Shown piece by piece: positions 6,901 through 16,700 of a DNA stretch of 64,000 nucleotides. Every line of letters starts with the position of its first letter. Position 1 is the first letter of the stretch. The notes under the pieces are model-generated. The model was not told the origin of the DNA. It worked only from the letters and a program-made list of their open reading frames with translations, and did not search any database. This stretch comes from a bacterium (GTDB lineage: Bacteria > Cyanobacteriota > Vampirovibrionia > Gastranaerophilales > JAILCC01). Location of the stretch: contig JAILCC010000016.1 in the NCBI GenBank assembly GCA_024680555.1, positions 62,001-126,000 on the forward strand, written 5' to 3'. Both the position numbers and the translations under genes were made by a program.

Positions 6901-9789
6901 TTGGGTAAGATTAGATTAAAACATATATTATTATTGCTTTTGGCGTTTATTTTTCTGATATTTATGCCTGCACATGCAGATGAGAACGATGGAATTATCG
7001 TGCTTAAATCAGTCAGCATCACCAAGCAACCGAACGGTCAATTTGTGACCAATATCGTTGCTGACAAGAAATTCCCGACTCCACCATTACTATTTGAAAA
7101 GACAAAAAATACTTACTTCGTATCACTTCCCGCCACAAAATATGACGGAAACAGATATATTGATGTATCCTCCGTAGCAGATGATATTGACTCAGTTACG
7201 GTTGATTTTATACCGTACAAATCGGCCAAAAATTCCGGCTATACAAGAATTATAATTGTAACCAAACACAATTTGTCGATAGTAGTAAAGGAAAGCCTGT
7301 CTGATATTCCCAAAGGTAACATAATTGTTATCGTTGTTATATCGGGCATCCTTATTTTGGGAATAGCATATCTTGCATTTGCTCTATATTCAAGGCTTAT
7401 GCGCAAAAGGCATGCTGATGTAGCATTGGAAGAATACACATATTCTCAAGACGGACAACCAGAAGCAGAAAATCCGGCAACAGACGTACAAAACGAGGAC
7501 ATGACTTTTGAGGAAATTGAGGCAAAGGTTGAATCCGAAAAAGAAGAACTGTTGACAGGTATATTTGAAAGTTCTGTGCAAACAGAAGAAAACGATATAT
7601 CTACAGATACTCAAGATAGTGCTGAGCCATGGGATGACACCCCCACAGCAGACGATGGAAGCACATACGAAAACAGCAATGAAAATTCAGCAGAACCTAT
7701 TGAAGAAGTCATTCCCGAGGAAGAAATAACGGCAGAAGACTTTGAACAACAAGCAGAGCCAATCGAAGAAGTCGCTCCCGAACAGGAAATAACTGCAGAA
7801 GACTTTGAGCAACAAGCAGAACCAATTGAAGAAGTCGTTCCCGAACAGGAAATAACTGCAGAAGATTTTGAACAACAAGCAGAACCAATTGAAGAAGTCG
7901 TTCCCGAACAAGAAATAACGGCAGAAGATTTTGAACAACAAGCAGAAGAAAATGAATTAGAACATACCGAAGTATCGGCTGAACAAGTTGACACCCTTGA
8001 CGACACAAATGATATAGTCAGTGAGGAAAGCGAAATAGCGGCTGCAGACGAAGATATTACAACATATATTGAGTCGCCCGATAATATTCAACCTGAAAGT
8101 CAGGAAGAAATATTAGCATTTACAGAGAATGAACCTGTTAATGACGAAAATATTCCGCCATATAGTGAGGGAGAAAACTCCATTGAGCCAATACAAGAAT
8201 CCGACGAAACCCAACAACTTATGCCTTCTGCGGACGAAATTGTTTCAGATATTCTTGGTAGCGAAAATGCCTTAAATGAAATATCGGAATCAATAATTGA
8301 TAACGCCAGTGAAACATTTGAAGATACACCGATTGAACAAAATACAGAGGATTTGGTAGCGGATTTTGACTATGAAGAAAAATCCGAAGACGAACTTGAG
8401 GCAAATACATTCAGCGATATTGCATCTTCGGATGACATTGAACAGCTGATTTCGACGGAAGAACTTGATAAAGCGTTTGAATCTGACAACATATCGGAAA
8501 TCACCAACGAAACAACGGATGAACTTAATAGTGATAGCCATATAGAACTTGTTGAATCTGATGATATGCTTGATGAGATACTTGATGACATACAAGAAAG
8601 CATAGAGCCTCAGGATGAACCAGCAGCGGCATCGTTTGATGACATTATATCGGGGAACATAACACAGCCGGAAGAAACGGCGCCAGAACCGCCGATAGAG
8701 GATGTTCAGTCACAACATGAAGAAAATGATTTTACTCTTGCTGAAGTACAGCACATTTCAAGCAGCGGAGTAATTTCTGGCAAAACATTTGACTTTACGG
8801 CAGCTGCCGCTCAAAATACCCAAGAGCAGCCGCAAAACGAAGAAAGCACAGAAAACATACCGGAAGAAGTCTCGCCGTTTGAAGAACTCGGCTTTACGGG
8901 AATGATGGCCGGCGATGAACAAATATATGAAGACGCTGAACCCGTCGAAGACACACAGGGCGCTATTGATGATATTGATGATATTGACTTAAACGATTTT
9001 GCGCTAAATGACGAAGAAGATATTGCCTCAGGCGCAGATACAACTGATGCTCTTGAAAGTTTCAAGGAAAACCTTGAAGAGCCACAAGAAACAGTTGAAG
9101 CAGAAGAAACAACGAACGAATTTGAAGCAGCACAAGAAGAACCCGAACCAATTCAAGAAACGGCGGAAACAATTCAAGAAGAACCCGAAACAGTTCAGAG
9201 AGCACCTGAACCTATTAAGGAAGAACCTGTTGATAACACACCAATAACAAAAGAAGAAATTCTTGCCGCCCACATATTTGAACCCAAACCGGAATACCTA
9301 TACAAACGCAATGAATACATACAGGATGTCGAAGAAGAAACCTCACCGTATGAAACGCCATCTGATGACATCAATACAGGCAGCTTCTTCTCTGACAGCG
9401 ATGAATCTGTTGCTGCAAATCAAAGTTCAGAGGACTTTTTCGTTGAAGATATTGAACCGGAAGAAGCACTCCCAATATCGACACCCTCGGCGCAAGCATC
9501 CGCTGAAACAAATGACGATAATGAACCAATAGTTCTTGACAAAAAAGATTTCACAAAAAACAAATCAATATATTTATTGCGTCACAAAGGAGAGTATTCT
9601 CTTGTCGCAATTATCGGAGAAAATGTCTTTGTTGTAGAAAAATTTGAAAGCGCTCCATCCTCAAATAAAATCATACTTAAACATAATGAAAAAAGAGCCA
9701 ATGATGATATCTACATTACCAAAGTAGGTTCTTGGAGAGCGTTGGTGAGTGTTAGCAAAGACAATGTTAAAAATATATTGACACTATAA
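6901..9789 (+). CDS. acidic single-pass membrane protein with FimV/HubP-like layout
   Basis: Unrecognised 962-residue protein. In order: signal peptide (residues 1-26, ending AHA-D); a periplasmic beta-rich domain (about 30-135) that could be AMIN-like; one membrane segment (about 140-163) followed by KR-rich residues; a very acidic tail of about 700 residues; and a conserved-looking globular end (about 880-962). The tail includes four tandem 21-residue units (264-347). The same layout (periplasmic domain, one TM, long acidic repeat-bearing cytoplasmic tail, small C-terminal domain) is known for polar landmark proteins FimV/HubP, but homology is not shown. The start is TTG: the nearby ATG at 6888 is out of frame and reads only six codons. 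The stop overlaps the next ATG. Confidence 0.75.
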   Translation: MGKIRLKHILLLLLAFIFLIFMPAHADENDGIIVLKSVSITKQPNGQFVTNIVADKKFPTPPLLFEKTKNTYFVSLPATKYDGNRYIDVSSVADDIDSVTVDFIPYKSAKNSGYTRIIIVTKHNLSIVVKESLSDIPKGNIIVIVVISGILILGIAYLAFALYSRLMRKRHADVALEEYTYSQDGQPEAENPATDVQNEDMTFEEIEAKVESEKEELLTGIFESSVQTEENDISTDTQDSAEPWDDTPTADDGSTYENSNENSAEPIEEVIPEEEITAEDFEQQAEPIEEVAPEQEITAEDFEQQAEPIEEVVPEQEITAEDFEQQAEPIEEVVPEQEITAEDFEQQAEENELEHTEVSAEQVDTLDDTNDIVSEESEIAAADEDITTYIESPDNIQPESQEEILAFTENEPVNDENIPPYSEGENSIEPIQESDETQQLMPSADEIVSDILGSENALNEISESIIDNASETFEDTPIEQNTEDLVADFDYEEKSEDELEANTFSDIASSDDIEQLISTEELDKAFESDNISEITNETTDELNSDSHIELVESDDMLDEILDDIQESIEPQDEPAAASFDDIISGNITQPEETAPEPPIEDVQSQHEENDFTLAEVQHISSSGVISGKTFDFTAAAAQNTQEQPQNEESTENIPEEVSPFEELGFTGMMAGDEQIYEDAEPVEDTQGAIDDIDDIDLNDFALNDEEDIASGADTTDALESFKENLEEPQETVEAEETTNEFEAAQEEPEPIQETAETIQEEPETVQRAPEPIKEEPVDNTPITKEEILAAHIFEPKPEYLYKRNEYIQDVEEETSPYETPSDDINTGSFFSDSDESVAANQSSEDFFVEDIEPEEALPISTPSAQASAETNDDNEPIVLDKKDFTKNKSIYLLRHKGEYSLVAIIGENVFVVEKFESAPSSNKIILKHNEKRANDDIYITKVGSWRALVSVSKDNVKNILTL
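7690..7941 (+). repeat. four in-frame 63-bp tandem repeats
   Basis: Units begin at 7690, 7753, 7816 and 7879. Each encodes a 21-residue acidic block starting AEPIEEV and ending TAEDFEQQ. Units 2-4 are nearly identical; unit 1 differs by EE for EQ. A partial AEENE follows. The repeat explains the spurious long minus-strand reading frames here. Confidence 0.95.
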
Positions 9790-11027
9790 TGAGAAAACTT
9801 GTTGCTTTAATATTTACGTTATTGCTATTTATATCAGGCTGCCAAAACGGAAAAGAAACGGCCACGGAAATAAGATTTTCAACATGGGGTTCACGTTCTG
9901 AAATAGCCACGCTTCAAGAAGTTATATCTTCTTTTGAAAAAGAAAACCCCGATATCAAAATCAAATTGGTTCACATTCCGGATAATTATTTCCAGAAATT
10001 ACATCTTTTAATTGCCTCTGACCTTGCGCCCGATGTAATGTTTGTAAACGATTTAAATGCCAGAATATACATAAAAGCCGAAAAGTTTGAACCGTTAAAC
10101 AGCTATATCGGTAGCAAAAAAGAACAATTTTACGCAAAAGCGCTAGATACGCTTTCTTTCAACGGAACGATATACGCTATTCCCCGTGATGTATCCAATA
10201 TGGTTATTTATTATAATGCTGATATTTTTAAAAAATACAACGTACCTTATCCTGCACAGAACTGGTCTCTTGACAGTTTTCTTGAAACAGCACAATTATT
10301 AACTAAAGATTTCGACGATGACGGAAAACCCGAAATATTCGGCTTTGGTTTTGAAAGAAACTCAATATATTGGCTTCCGTTTTTACTGTCAAACGGCGGA
10401 GGAATAATATCATCGGACGAAAAAAACATTATTCTCGGCGAAAAACAATCAATAGAAGCCTTGCAATTTTATTCCGACCTAAGAAACAAGCACCATGTTG
10501 CACCCAAAGCGGATGAACAATCATCGCTCACAACTTCCCAATTGTTTTTACAGGGCAAAGTTGCGATGCATCTATGCGGCAGATGGTGTTCTCAAACGTA
10601 CAAAAACAATGCTGATTTCAATTGGGATGTGGCAAATTTTCCCAAAAGCAAAATGGGCTCAATTGTCGGACTTGACGCTTCTGGCTGGGCAATTTCAAGT
10701 TCAAGCAAACACAAAAACGAAGCGTGGAAATTTGTTGAATATGTTTCTTCCGATAAAGCATCAAAAATGTTTGCCCAAGGCGGCTTGATTTTTCCAGCCA
10801 ACACAAATACCGCAAACTCAAATGTTTTCCGCAATCCGCCACCTAAAAATTCGGAGGTCTTTTTTGAAACACTCAATAACTCGCAAACAACTCCGATAAG
10901 CACAAAGTACTCAGAAATAAACGATATTATAAATGAGGCGTTTGAACCGATATTTGAAGGTCAAAAAAATGCGCAAGATGTAATAAATAACGAACTATTG
11001 GATAAAATCGGCCAAAAACTAAATTAG
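9789..11027 (+). CDS. extracellular solute-binding lipoprotein, family 1 (sugar ABC type)
   Basis: Binding protein that would capture a solute, usually an oligosaccharide or polyol, outside the membrane for an ABC importer. The 412-residue product has a lipoprotein signal with lipobox FISGC (Cys18) and family-1 features such as FEKENPDIKIKLVHIP, PDVMFVND and YAIPRDVSNMVIYYN. No permease or ATPase gene is near, so the partner importer is encoded elsewhere or the protein acts as a sensor. The ATG overlaps the stop of the acidic membrane protein (TAATG), implying translational coupling. The substrate cannot be told from sequence. Confidence 0.88.
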   Translation: MRKLVALIFTLLLFISGCQNGKETATEIRFSTWGSRSEIATLQEVISSFEKENPDIKIKLVHIPDNYFQKLHLLIASDLAPDVMFVNDLNARIYIKAEKFEPLNSYIGSKKEQFYAKALDTLSFNGTIYAIPRDVSNMVIYYNADIFKKYNVPYPAQNWSLDSFLETAQLLTKDFDDDGKPEIFGFGFERNSIYWLPFLLSNGGGIISSDEKNIILGEKQSIEALQFYSDLRNKHHVAPKADEQSSLTTSQLFLQGKVAMHLCGRWCSQTYKNNADFNWDVANFPKSKMGSIVGLDASGWAISSSSKHKNEAWKFVEYVSSDKASKMFAQGGLIFPANTNTANSNVFRNPPPKNSEVFFETLNNSQTTPISTKYSEINDIINEAFEPIFEGQKNAQDVINNELLDKIGQKLN

Positions 11028-11028
11028 C

Positions 11029-11063
11029 TTGTGAAAACGCAATTTTTAGGCAATAATACAAAT
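11029..11063 (+). promoter_or_regulatory. predicted promoter giving a leaderless pseudouridine synthase mRNA
   Basis: TTGTGA (11029-11034), 17 bases, AATAAT (11052-11057), then six bases and the ATG at 11064. No ribosome site is in reach. Transcription would start at or next to the ATG. Confidence 0.45.
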
Positions 11064-11810
11064 ATGGACAAAGAAAGAATAAATAAATACATAGCCTCAT
11101 GCACAGAATACTCAAGAAGGCAGGCAGATAAACTTATTGAAGAAGGCAAGGTCAAGGTTAACGGAAACCTTGTCACAGAAGCCGGTATATGCGTATCAGA
11201 CAAAGATTCCATTGAAGTTGATGGACAAGTTTTGAGAAGACTCAAAAAAGAATACTATCTTTTTCATAAGCCTGCGGGCTATATAACCACCAAGTCGGAT
11301 GAAAAAAACAGAAAAACCATTTACGACTTATTGCCCCCGAAAATGAAATTGCTAAATCCGGCAGGCAGACTGGACAAGGCTTCTTCGGGACTAATAATTT
11401 TAACCAACGACGGAGAACTTTTACAAAAACTAACCCACCCCAAAATACAGGTAGCAAAAGTTTACAAGGTTAAAGTAAGAGGCAAATTTTCTGACGGAGA
11501 TTTTTATAAATTCCAAAACGGCATTGAAATTGAACCCAACAAAATTGCATATGGTGAAATTGAACTACTGGACTTTGAGGACGGACTAAGTACATTTCAA
11601 ATAACCCTTTATCAGGGATATAACAGACAAATCAGAAAGATGATGGCAGAGTTAGGCAAGGAAGTTGTGGCACTAAAAAGAGTTAGCCACGCTACTTTAT
11701 CAATTGCAGGGCTGGAAAAAGGCAAATTCCGCTCCATAAAATACAGTGAATTAAAAAATCTTTCGGTATATTTAAACAAAAAAATAAATGCTCTAAAAAA
11801 GAAGAAGTAA
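11064..11810 (+). CDS. rRNA pseudouridine synthase, RsuA/RluB family
   Basis: Isomerises a uridine to pseudouridine in ribosomal RNA. An N-terminal S4 RNA-binding domain (ERINKYIASCTEYSRRQADK) is followed by the catalytic domain with the aspartate motif AGRLDKASSGLIILTND and the later GYNRQIRKMMAELG. About 248 residues with a lysine-rich tail fits the RsuA/RluB/RluE/RluF group; the exact target uridine is not predictable. The start was put at ATG 11064 because the S4 domain begins there and a promoter is placed exactly for it. A GTG at 11031 would add 11 residues with no ribosome site. Confidence 0.9.
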   Translation: MDKERINKYIASCTEYSRRQADKLIEEGKVKVNGNLVTEAGICVSDKDSIEVDGQVLRRLKKEYYLFHKPAGYITTKSDEKNRKTIYDLLPPKMKLLNPAGRLDKASSGLIILTNDGELLQKLTHPKIQVAKVYKVKVRGKFSDGDFYKFQNGIEIEPNKIAYGEIELLDFEDGLSTFQITLYQGYNRQIRKMMAELGKEVVALKRVSHATLSIAGLEKGKFRSIKYSELKNLSVYLNKKINALKKKK

Positions 11811-11811
11811 A

Positions 11812-11988
11812 ATGTACTTTATAGAAAAAATATTAAAAATTTTTTTAAAACCTAAAAAGAAAAAAATAAAATATACCCCGCAGGATATTGATACTTGCGA
11901 GCATCTTTTTATACCAATAGACAGTACTGGTGAATACCTTGCCTGCACAAAATGCGGAAAACTTATAAAAAAGGATGAGCCGCTTTAA
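11812..11988 (+). CDS. 58-residue zinc-ribbon-like small protein
   Basis: A short gene begins one base after the stop of the pseudouridine synthase, so it is probably translated by coupling. The product has a lysine-rich amphipathic first third (LKPKKKKIK), then a Cys-Glu-His (residues 29-31) and a CTKCGK pair (45-50), consistent with a single zinc ribbon using C/H...CxxC. It could be an RNA- or ribosome-associated factor given the context, but that is inference. Its end overlaps the convergent gene by four bases. Confidence 0.65.
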   Translation: MYFIEKILKIFLKPKKKKIKYTPQDIDTCEHLFIPIDSTGEYLACTKCGKLIKKDEPL

Positions 11989-13541
11989 CCATGCGCATGC
12001 AGCCACATAATAATCAAAACAGGTATGCCCCAAAATGGTGCGGTAATTACAAGGATAAATCTCCCCATTGCACTTTCGCCATGTCGTCTTTTCTTGGCAT
12101 CATTTATAGTTTCGACCTTGTTATCTGAGATGTTTATAGGAAGATTAGGATTTAAATTTAGAGAACTTGAATCGTACGGATATTTTTTCAGATTATTATA
12201 GTCAACATTTGGCATAATAATACTGTCATATTGAACATTTGCACCAAATTCGTCAAAAGTTATTGTTTCTTTAATTTTTGCAGTCAGCTGAAGCGGATGG
12301 CTTGATATTCCTTTTGTATTATGATTATACCTTTCAATACTATCTACAGGAAAATAGAAATATCTGTTATCTTTTAGTGCTAAAACATTATTTAAAGAAG
12401 CAAACGATATGCCTAAAAGTTGGAATAAGACAGTGTTATCATCAGGAAAGATAAAATCAGAGTACATGGCATCCAGTTTTGTATTTTTACCATTATTGAC
12501 AAGTATAAGCCCATATTTACCATTTTCTTCATATTTAATAATTCCGTTTTTAGGATAGTTGCTGAATCTGACAACGGAATTTATATTGTTTCGTGAAATA
12601 ATCTGAGATATGAGGTCTGGAGAATATAAATCAATATCAACCGAGGGTTTTTTCCCTGTATAAAGAATTTTTCCGTTAATATCAACAATATCTATTTTGT
12701 CTCCTTTAATCCCAATAAATTTATCTTTAACCGGAAAAGATATTTTATTATACTTGACATTTAAATACGTATTACCATTGGTATCGGGAAGAATTTCTTC
12801 ATCAATATATGCATCAAATGCCAATATTTTGTCATAATCAAATCTGACTTTTTGTTTTCCATCCGTGGTAATAACACCCCATTTTTTATCTTTTGAACAT
12901 ATTATCGCCGAATCAAAATAAGAAACATCTATAAGCGATTTTTTATCGGGAAAATAGAATTCATTTTTATCATTCCATGAGTCAAATGCGGTGTATACAA
13001 AATAATTATCTTTTTCTTTTTCATAAACAATTGTGTTTATATCTTTATATTTGCAATCGCCGATAAAACACGGCTCATACAATCTCAAATACTTTAAATT
13101 TCCAATATAATTTGTTTCGGGATAATTTTTGTACTTGTCAAAAAAATTAAATTGAGTTCCTTTTGTTAATTTGGCTTCAACAACTTTTGCCGAATTATTT
13201 ATTCCATAATATTGCGGATTTTTTTGTTCGCTCTTATCTTTTTCTTTGCGCATTAAAACAACATCATATTGAACAGGAATAGCAACATCACCGTTATTAT
13301 AAAGTATCCCCTCTTTATTGTTTTTTTTAACTTTTACAGCCTCATTGGAGATTTTTTTCATTTCATCATATTCACAAGGAATGAGGAGTTTTTGAGAATT
13401 TTTATCATACAGACAATATTTGTTGTTTTCTTTTTTTATCTTTACACCGGTTGGAATATTTGCCGCCAAAACAGGCATAGCAGGCAAAATCAAAAAAGAA
13501 AATATAAGATATATAGAAAAAATTCTTTTCATAATCATCAT
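11985..13541 (-). CDS. exported WG-repeat-like protein
   Basis: Protein of 518 residues with a clear signal peptide (LIFSFLILPAMPVLA-A). The body shows loosely repeated WG-type units, such as NKYCLYDKNSQKLLIPCEYD, KEGILYNNGDVAIPVQYD, KWGVITTDGKQKVRFDYD and KYGLILVNNGKN. WG repeats (known in exported and surface proteins of many bacteria) form beta-rich binding modules of unknown ligand. A hydrophobic segment near the C terminus (about residues 492-512) would anchor it in the membrane. AAAAGG lies upstream of the tandem ATGs. Monocistronic. Confidence 0.7.
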   Translation of the reverse strand: MMIMKRIFSIYLIFSFLILPAMPVLAANIPTGVKIKKENNKYCLYDKNSQKLLIPCEYDEMKKISNEAVKVKKNNKEGILYNNGDVAIPVQYDVVLMRKEKDKSEQKNPQYYGINNSAKVVEAKLTKGTQFNFFDKYKNYPETNYIGNLKYLRLYEPCFIGDCKYKDINTIVYEKEKDNYFVYTAFDSWNDKNEFYFPDKKSLIDVSYFDSAIICSKDKKWGVITTDGKQKVRFDYDKILAFDAYIDEEILPDTNGNTYLNVKYNKISFPVKDKFIGIKGDKIDIVDINGKILYTGKKPSVDIDLYSPDLISQIISRNNINSVVRFSNYPKNGIIKYEENGKYGLILVNNGKNTKLDAMYSDFIFPDDNTVLFQLLGISFASLNNVLALKDNRYFYFPVDSIERYNHNTKGISSHPLQLTAKIKETITFDEFGANVQYDSIIMPNVDYNNLKKYPYDSSSLNLNPNLPINISDNKVETINDAKKRRHGESAMGRFILVITAPFWGIPVLIIMWLHAHG

Positions 13542-13711
13542 AATAATACCTTTTTATACTCAAGACAATTTGTAAAGTAACATTTGATAGCAAAAGTATT
13601 ATGTAAAAATTAATGAGCTTTTCACCGTTTGCAAAATTGTTATTTTTGCGTTAATTTAGTGTCATGATAACAATTGAGAGCTAGAATATTTAAAGGAGGA
13701 TATTAGTTATT

Positions 13712-16700
13712 ATGGCTAAAACAATTACTGTAGACGGTAACTACGCTGCAGCGCACGTTGCGTATGCTTTGAGTGAAGTTGCCGCAATTTATCCTATCAC
13801 GCCGTCATCTACTATGGGTGAATGGGTTGATGAATGGGCGTCCCAACACAAGAAAAACATTTGGGGCAAAGAAGTTTCAGTATCAGAAATGCAATCAGAA
13901 GCAGGTGCAGCAGGTGCTTTACACGGCTCATTGGCTGCAGGCTCATTAACATCCACATACACAGCTTCTCAAGGCTTGTTGTTAATGATTCCTGTTATGC
14001 ACAAAGCTGCAGGAGAAATGCTTCCTCACGTTATTCACGTTTCTGCTCGTGCTTTAGCAGCACAATCACTCGCTATTTTTGGTGACCATACAGACGTTAT
14101 GGGCTGCAGAAACACAGGCTATGCAATGTTAGCAGCCAACTCAGTTCAAGAAGAAATGGATTTGGCTCTCGTTGCTCACCTTTCAACATACAAGGCAAAA
14201 GTTCCTTTCTTGCAATTCTTTGATGGATTCAGAACTTCACACGAAATTCACAAAATTGAAGAAATTTCTTATGAAGACATTGCTTCATTAGTTGAACCCA
14301 AATACATTGAAGAATTCAGAGCAAGAGCTCTTAAACCGGAAGCTCCTGTATGTAAAGTCGGCGCTCAAAATACTGACGTTTACTTCCAAGGTCGTGAAAC
14401 AGTTAACAAATACTACGAAGCAACTCCCGATATAGTTGAAGAATATATGGACAAAGTTGCTAAAGTTACAGGCAGACAATATCATGCATTTGACTACGTA
14501 GGCGCTCCTGACGCTACAGACGTAATCGTTGCTATGGGTTCTGCTTGTGAAACAATAGAAGAAACCATTGAATACCTCAATTCTACAAGAGGTAAAAAAT
14601 ACGGTTTGGTTAAAGTCAGATTATACAGACCTTTTGATGTTAAGAGATTTAATGCTGCTCTTCCGAAATCAGTTAAAAGAATTGTTACAATGGACAGAAC
14701 AAAAGAACCCGGTTCAATCGGTGAACCTCTTTATCTTGATGTCGTTGCAGCACTTGAAAACAAAGATATTAGAGTTATCGGCGGACGTTACGGTTTATCT
14801 TCAAAAGAATTTACTCCATCAATGGTTCTTGCTATATACAAACATTCTGAAGCTAACGGCTTCCACGGCTTTACCGTTGGTATTGAAGATGACGTAACTA
14901 ACAAATCTTTGGATTATTCCGAACATATCGTTACCGAACCTGAAGGCACAACAAACTGTATGTTCTGGGGCTTAGGTTCAGACGGTACAGTTGGTGCTAA
15001 CAAAAACTCAATCAAAATTATCGGTCAATACACCAACAAAGATGCTCAAGCATACTTTGCTTATGACTCTAAAAAATCATTCGGTGTTACGGTTTCTCAC
15101 TTGAGATTTGGCGACAAGCAAATCAAATCTACATACCTTATCACCGCTCCTGACTTCGTATCTTGCTCAGCACATGCATATATTGGCAGATATGATTTGT
15201 TAAAAGGCATCAAAGAAGGCGGCACATTCCTTCTAAATTCACCTTGGACAAAAGAAGAAGCATTCTCTCACCTTACAAGAGATATGCAAAAAACTATCAT
15301 CGACAAGAAGATTAAATTCTACAATGTTGATGCTGAAAAATTGATTAAAGAACAACCAGGACTCAGAGGCAAAGGCGCAAACACAGTTATGATGGTTGCA
15401 TACTTCAAAGTTTCCGGCATCATTCCGTTTGAACAAGCTCTCGAAGGTATGAGAGAAATGACAAAGAAAACCTTCAAGAAAAAAGGCGATGATGTTGTTA
15501 ATATGAACCTAGCCCTGATTGATGCCGCAGTTAACGCAACCGAAGAAGTTGTTATCCCTGCATCTCTTGACGGCGTATGTGCAGCAGATGAAATCAAACT
15601 TATTTCTGATGATGCAGATGATTTCGCTAAGAAAATCATTGAACCATCAATGAGACAAAAAGGCGACAATATTCCTGTTTCAGCTATGTCGTATGACGGC
15701 GTAATTCCGACAGGCACAGCTTGTTTGGAAAAACGTGGTATTGCACCGAGAGTTCCCCATTGGAACAACGAAGCTTGCATCCAATGCGGTATTTGCGCAA
15801 GTGCATGTCCTCACGCAGCAATCAGAACAAAATTGGTTGAAGCAAAAGATATGGCAAATGCTCCGGCATCATTCAACGCAGTTCCGGCAAAACCGGCATT
15901 GGCTGATGAAAAATTCAAAGTCCAAGTATATTGCAAAGATTGTACAGGATGCGGCGTTTGTATCGACCAATGTCCGGCAAACAAAAATCCTGAAAAACAA
16001 GCTCTTACTTGGTCAACTATAGAAAAAGAAGAAGCAGCATGCGAGAGCGTAAATGAAAAATTCTTTGACGAATTACCCGACAACGTAATGGGTAAAAACA
16101 CCACAAAAACAATTAAAGGTGCAATGCTCAGAAAACCGTTGTTTGAATTCTCAGGCGCTTGTGCAGGTTGCGGCGAAACACCTTACGTTAAACTTGTTTC
16201 ACAACTGTTCGGCGATAACGTAATCGTTGCCAACGCAACAGGTTGCTCATCCATCTATTCAGGTACATTCCCGACAATTCCTTATACAAAAGGGAAAGAC
16301 GGCAGAGGTCCTGCTTGGGCTAACTCACTATTTGAAGATAACGCAGAATTTGGTTATGGTATGAGATTAGCCGTAGATTCTAACAGAGAAACATTAAAAT
16401 TATATGTAGAACAAGTTCTCGCAGACGAAAATGCTCCGCAAGACCTTAAAGATGCCCTTAATGCATCTATGGCTCATTGGGACAATTCAAAAACAGATGA
16501 AGCAAGAGCAGTTGAAAAAGAAACCCAAGCAGTTATCGCAAAATACGCTGACTGCGGATGCGAAAAGCTTGCCAAAATCAAAGAACTCCAAGACTACTTC
16601 ACCGACAAATCCATTTGGATTATTGGTGGTGACGGTTGGGCAAACGATATCGGTTACGGCGGTATTGACCACGTTCTCGCACAAGGCAAAAACGTAAATA

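Noticed and set aside
7611..8006. Long minus-strand reading frames (up to 131 codons) inside the acidic gene
   Set aside because: They are Ser/Cys-rich mirror images of the plus-strand 63-bp repeats, lack ribosome sites, and the plus-strand gene has a coherent layout.
9789..11027. Complete sugar ABC transporter locus
   Set aside because: Only the binding protein is present; neighbours are an acidic membrane protein and an RNA modification enzyme.
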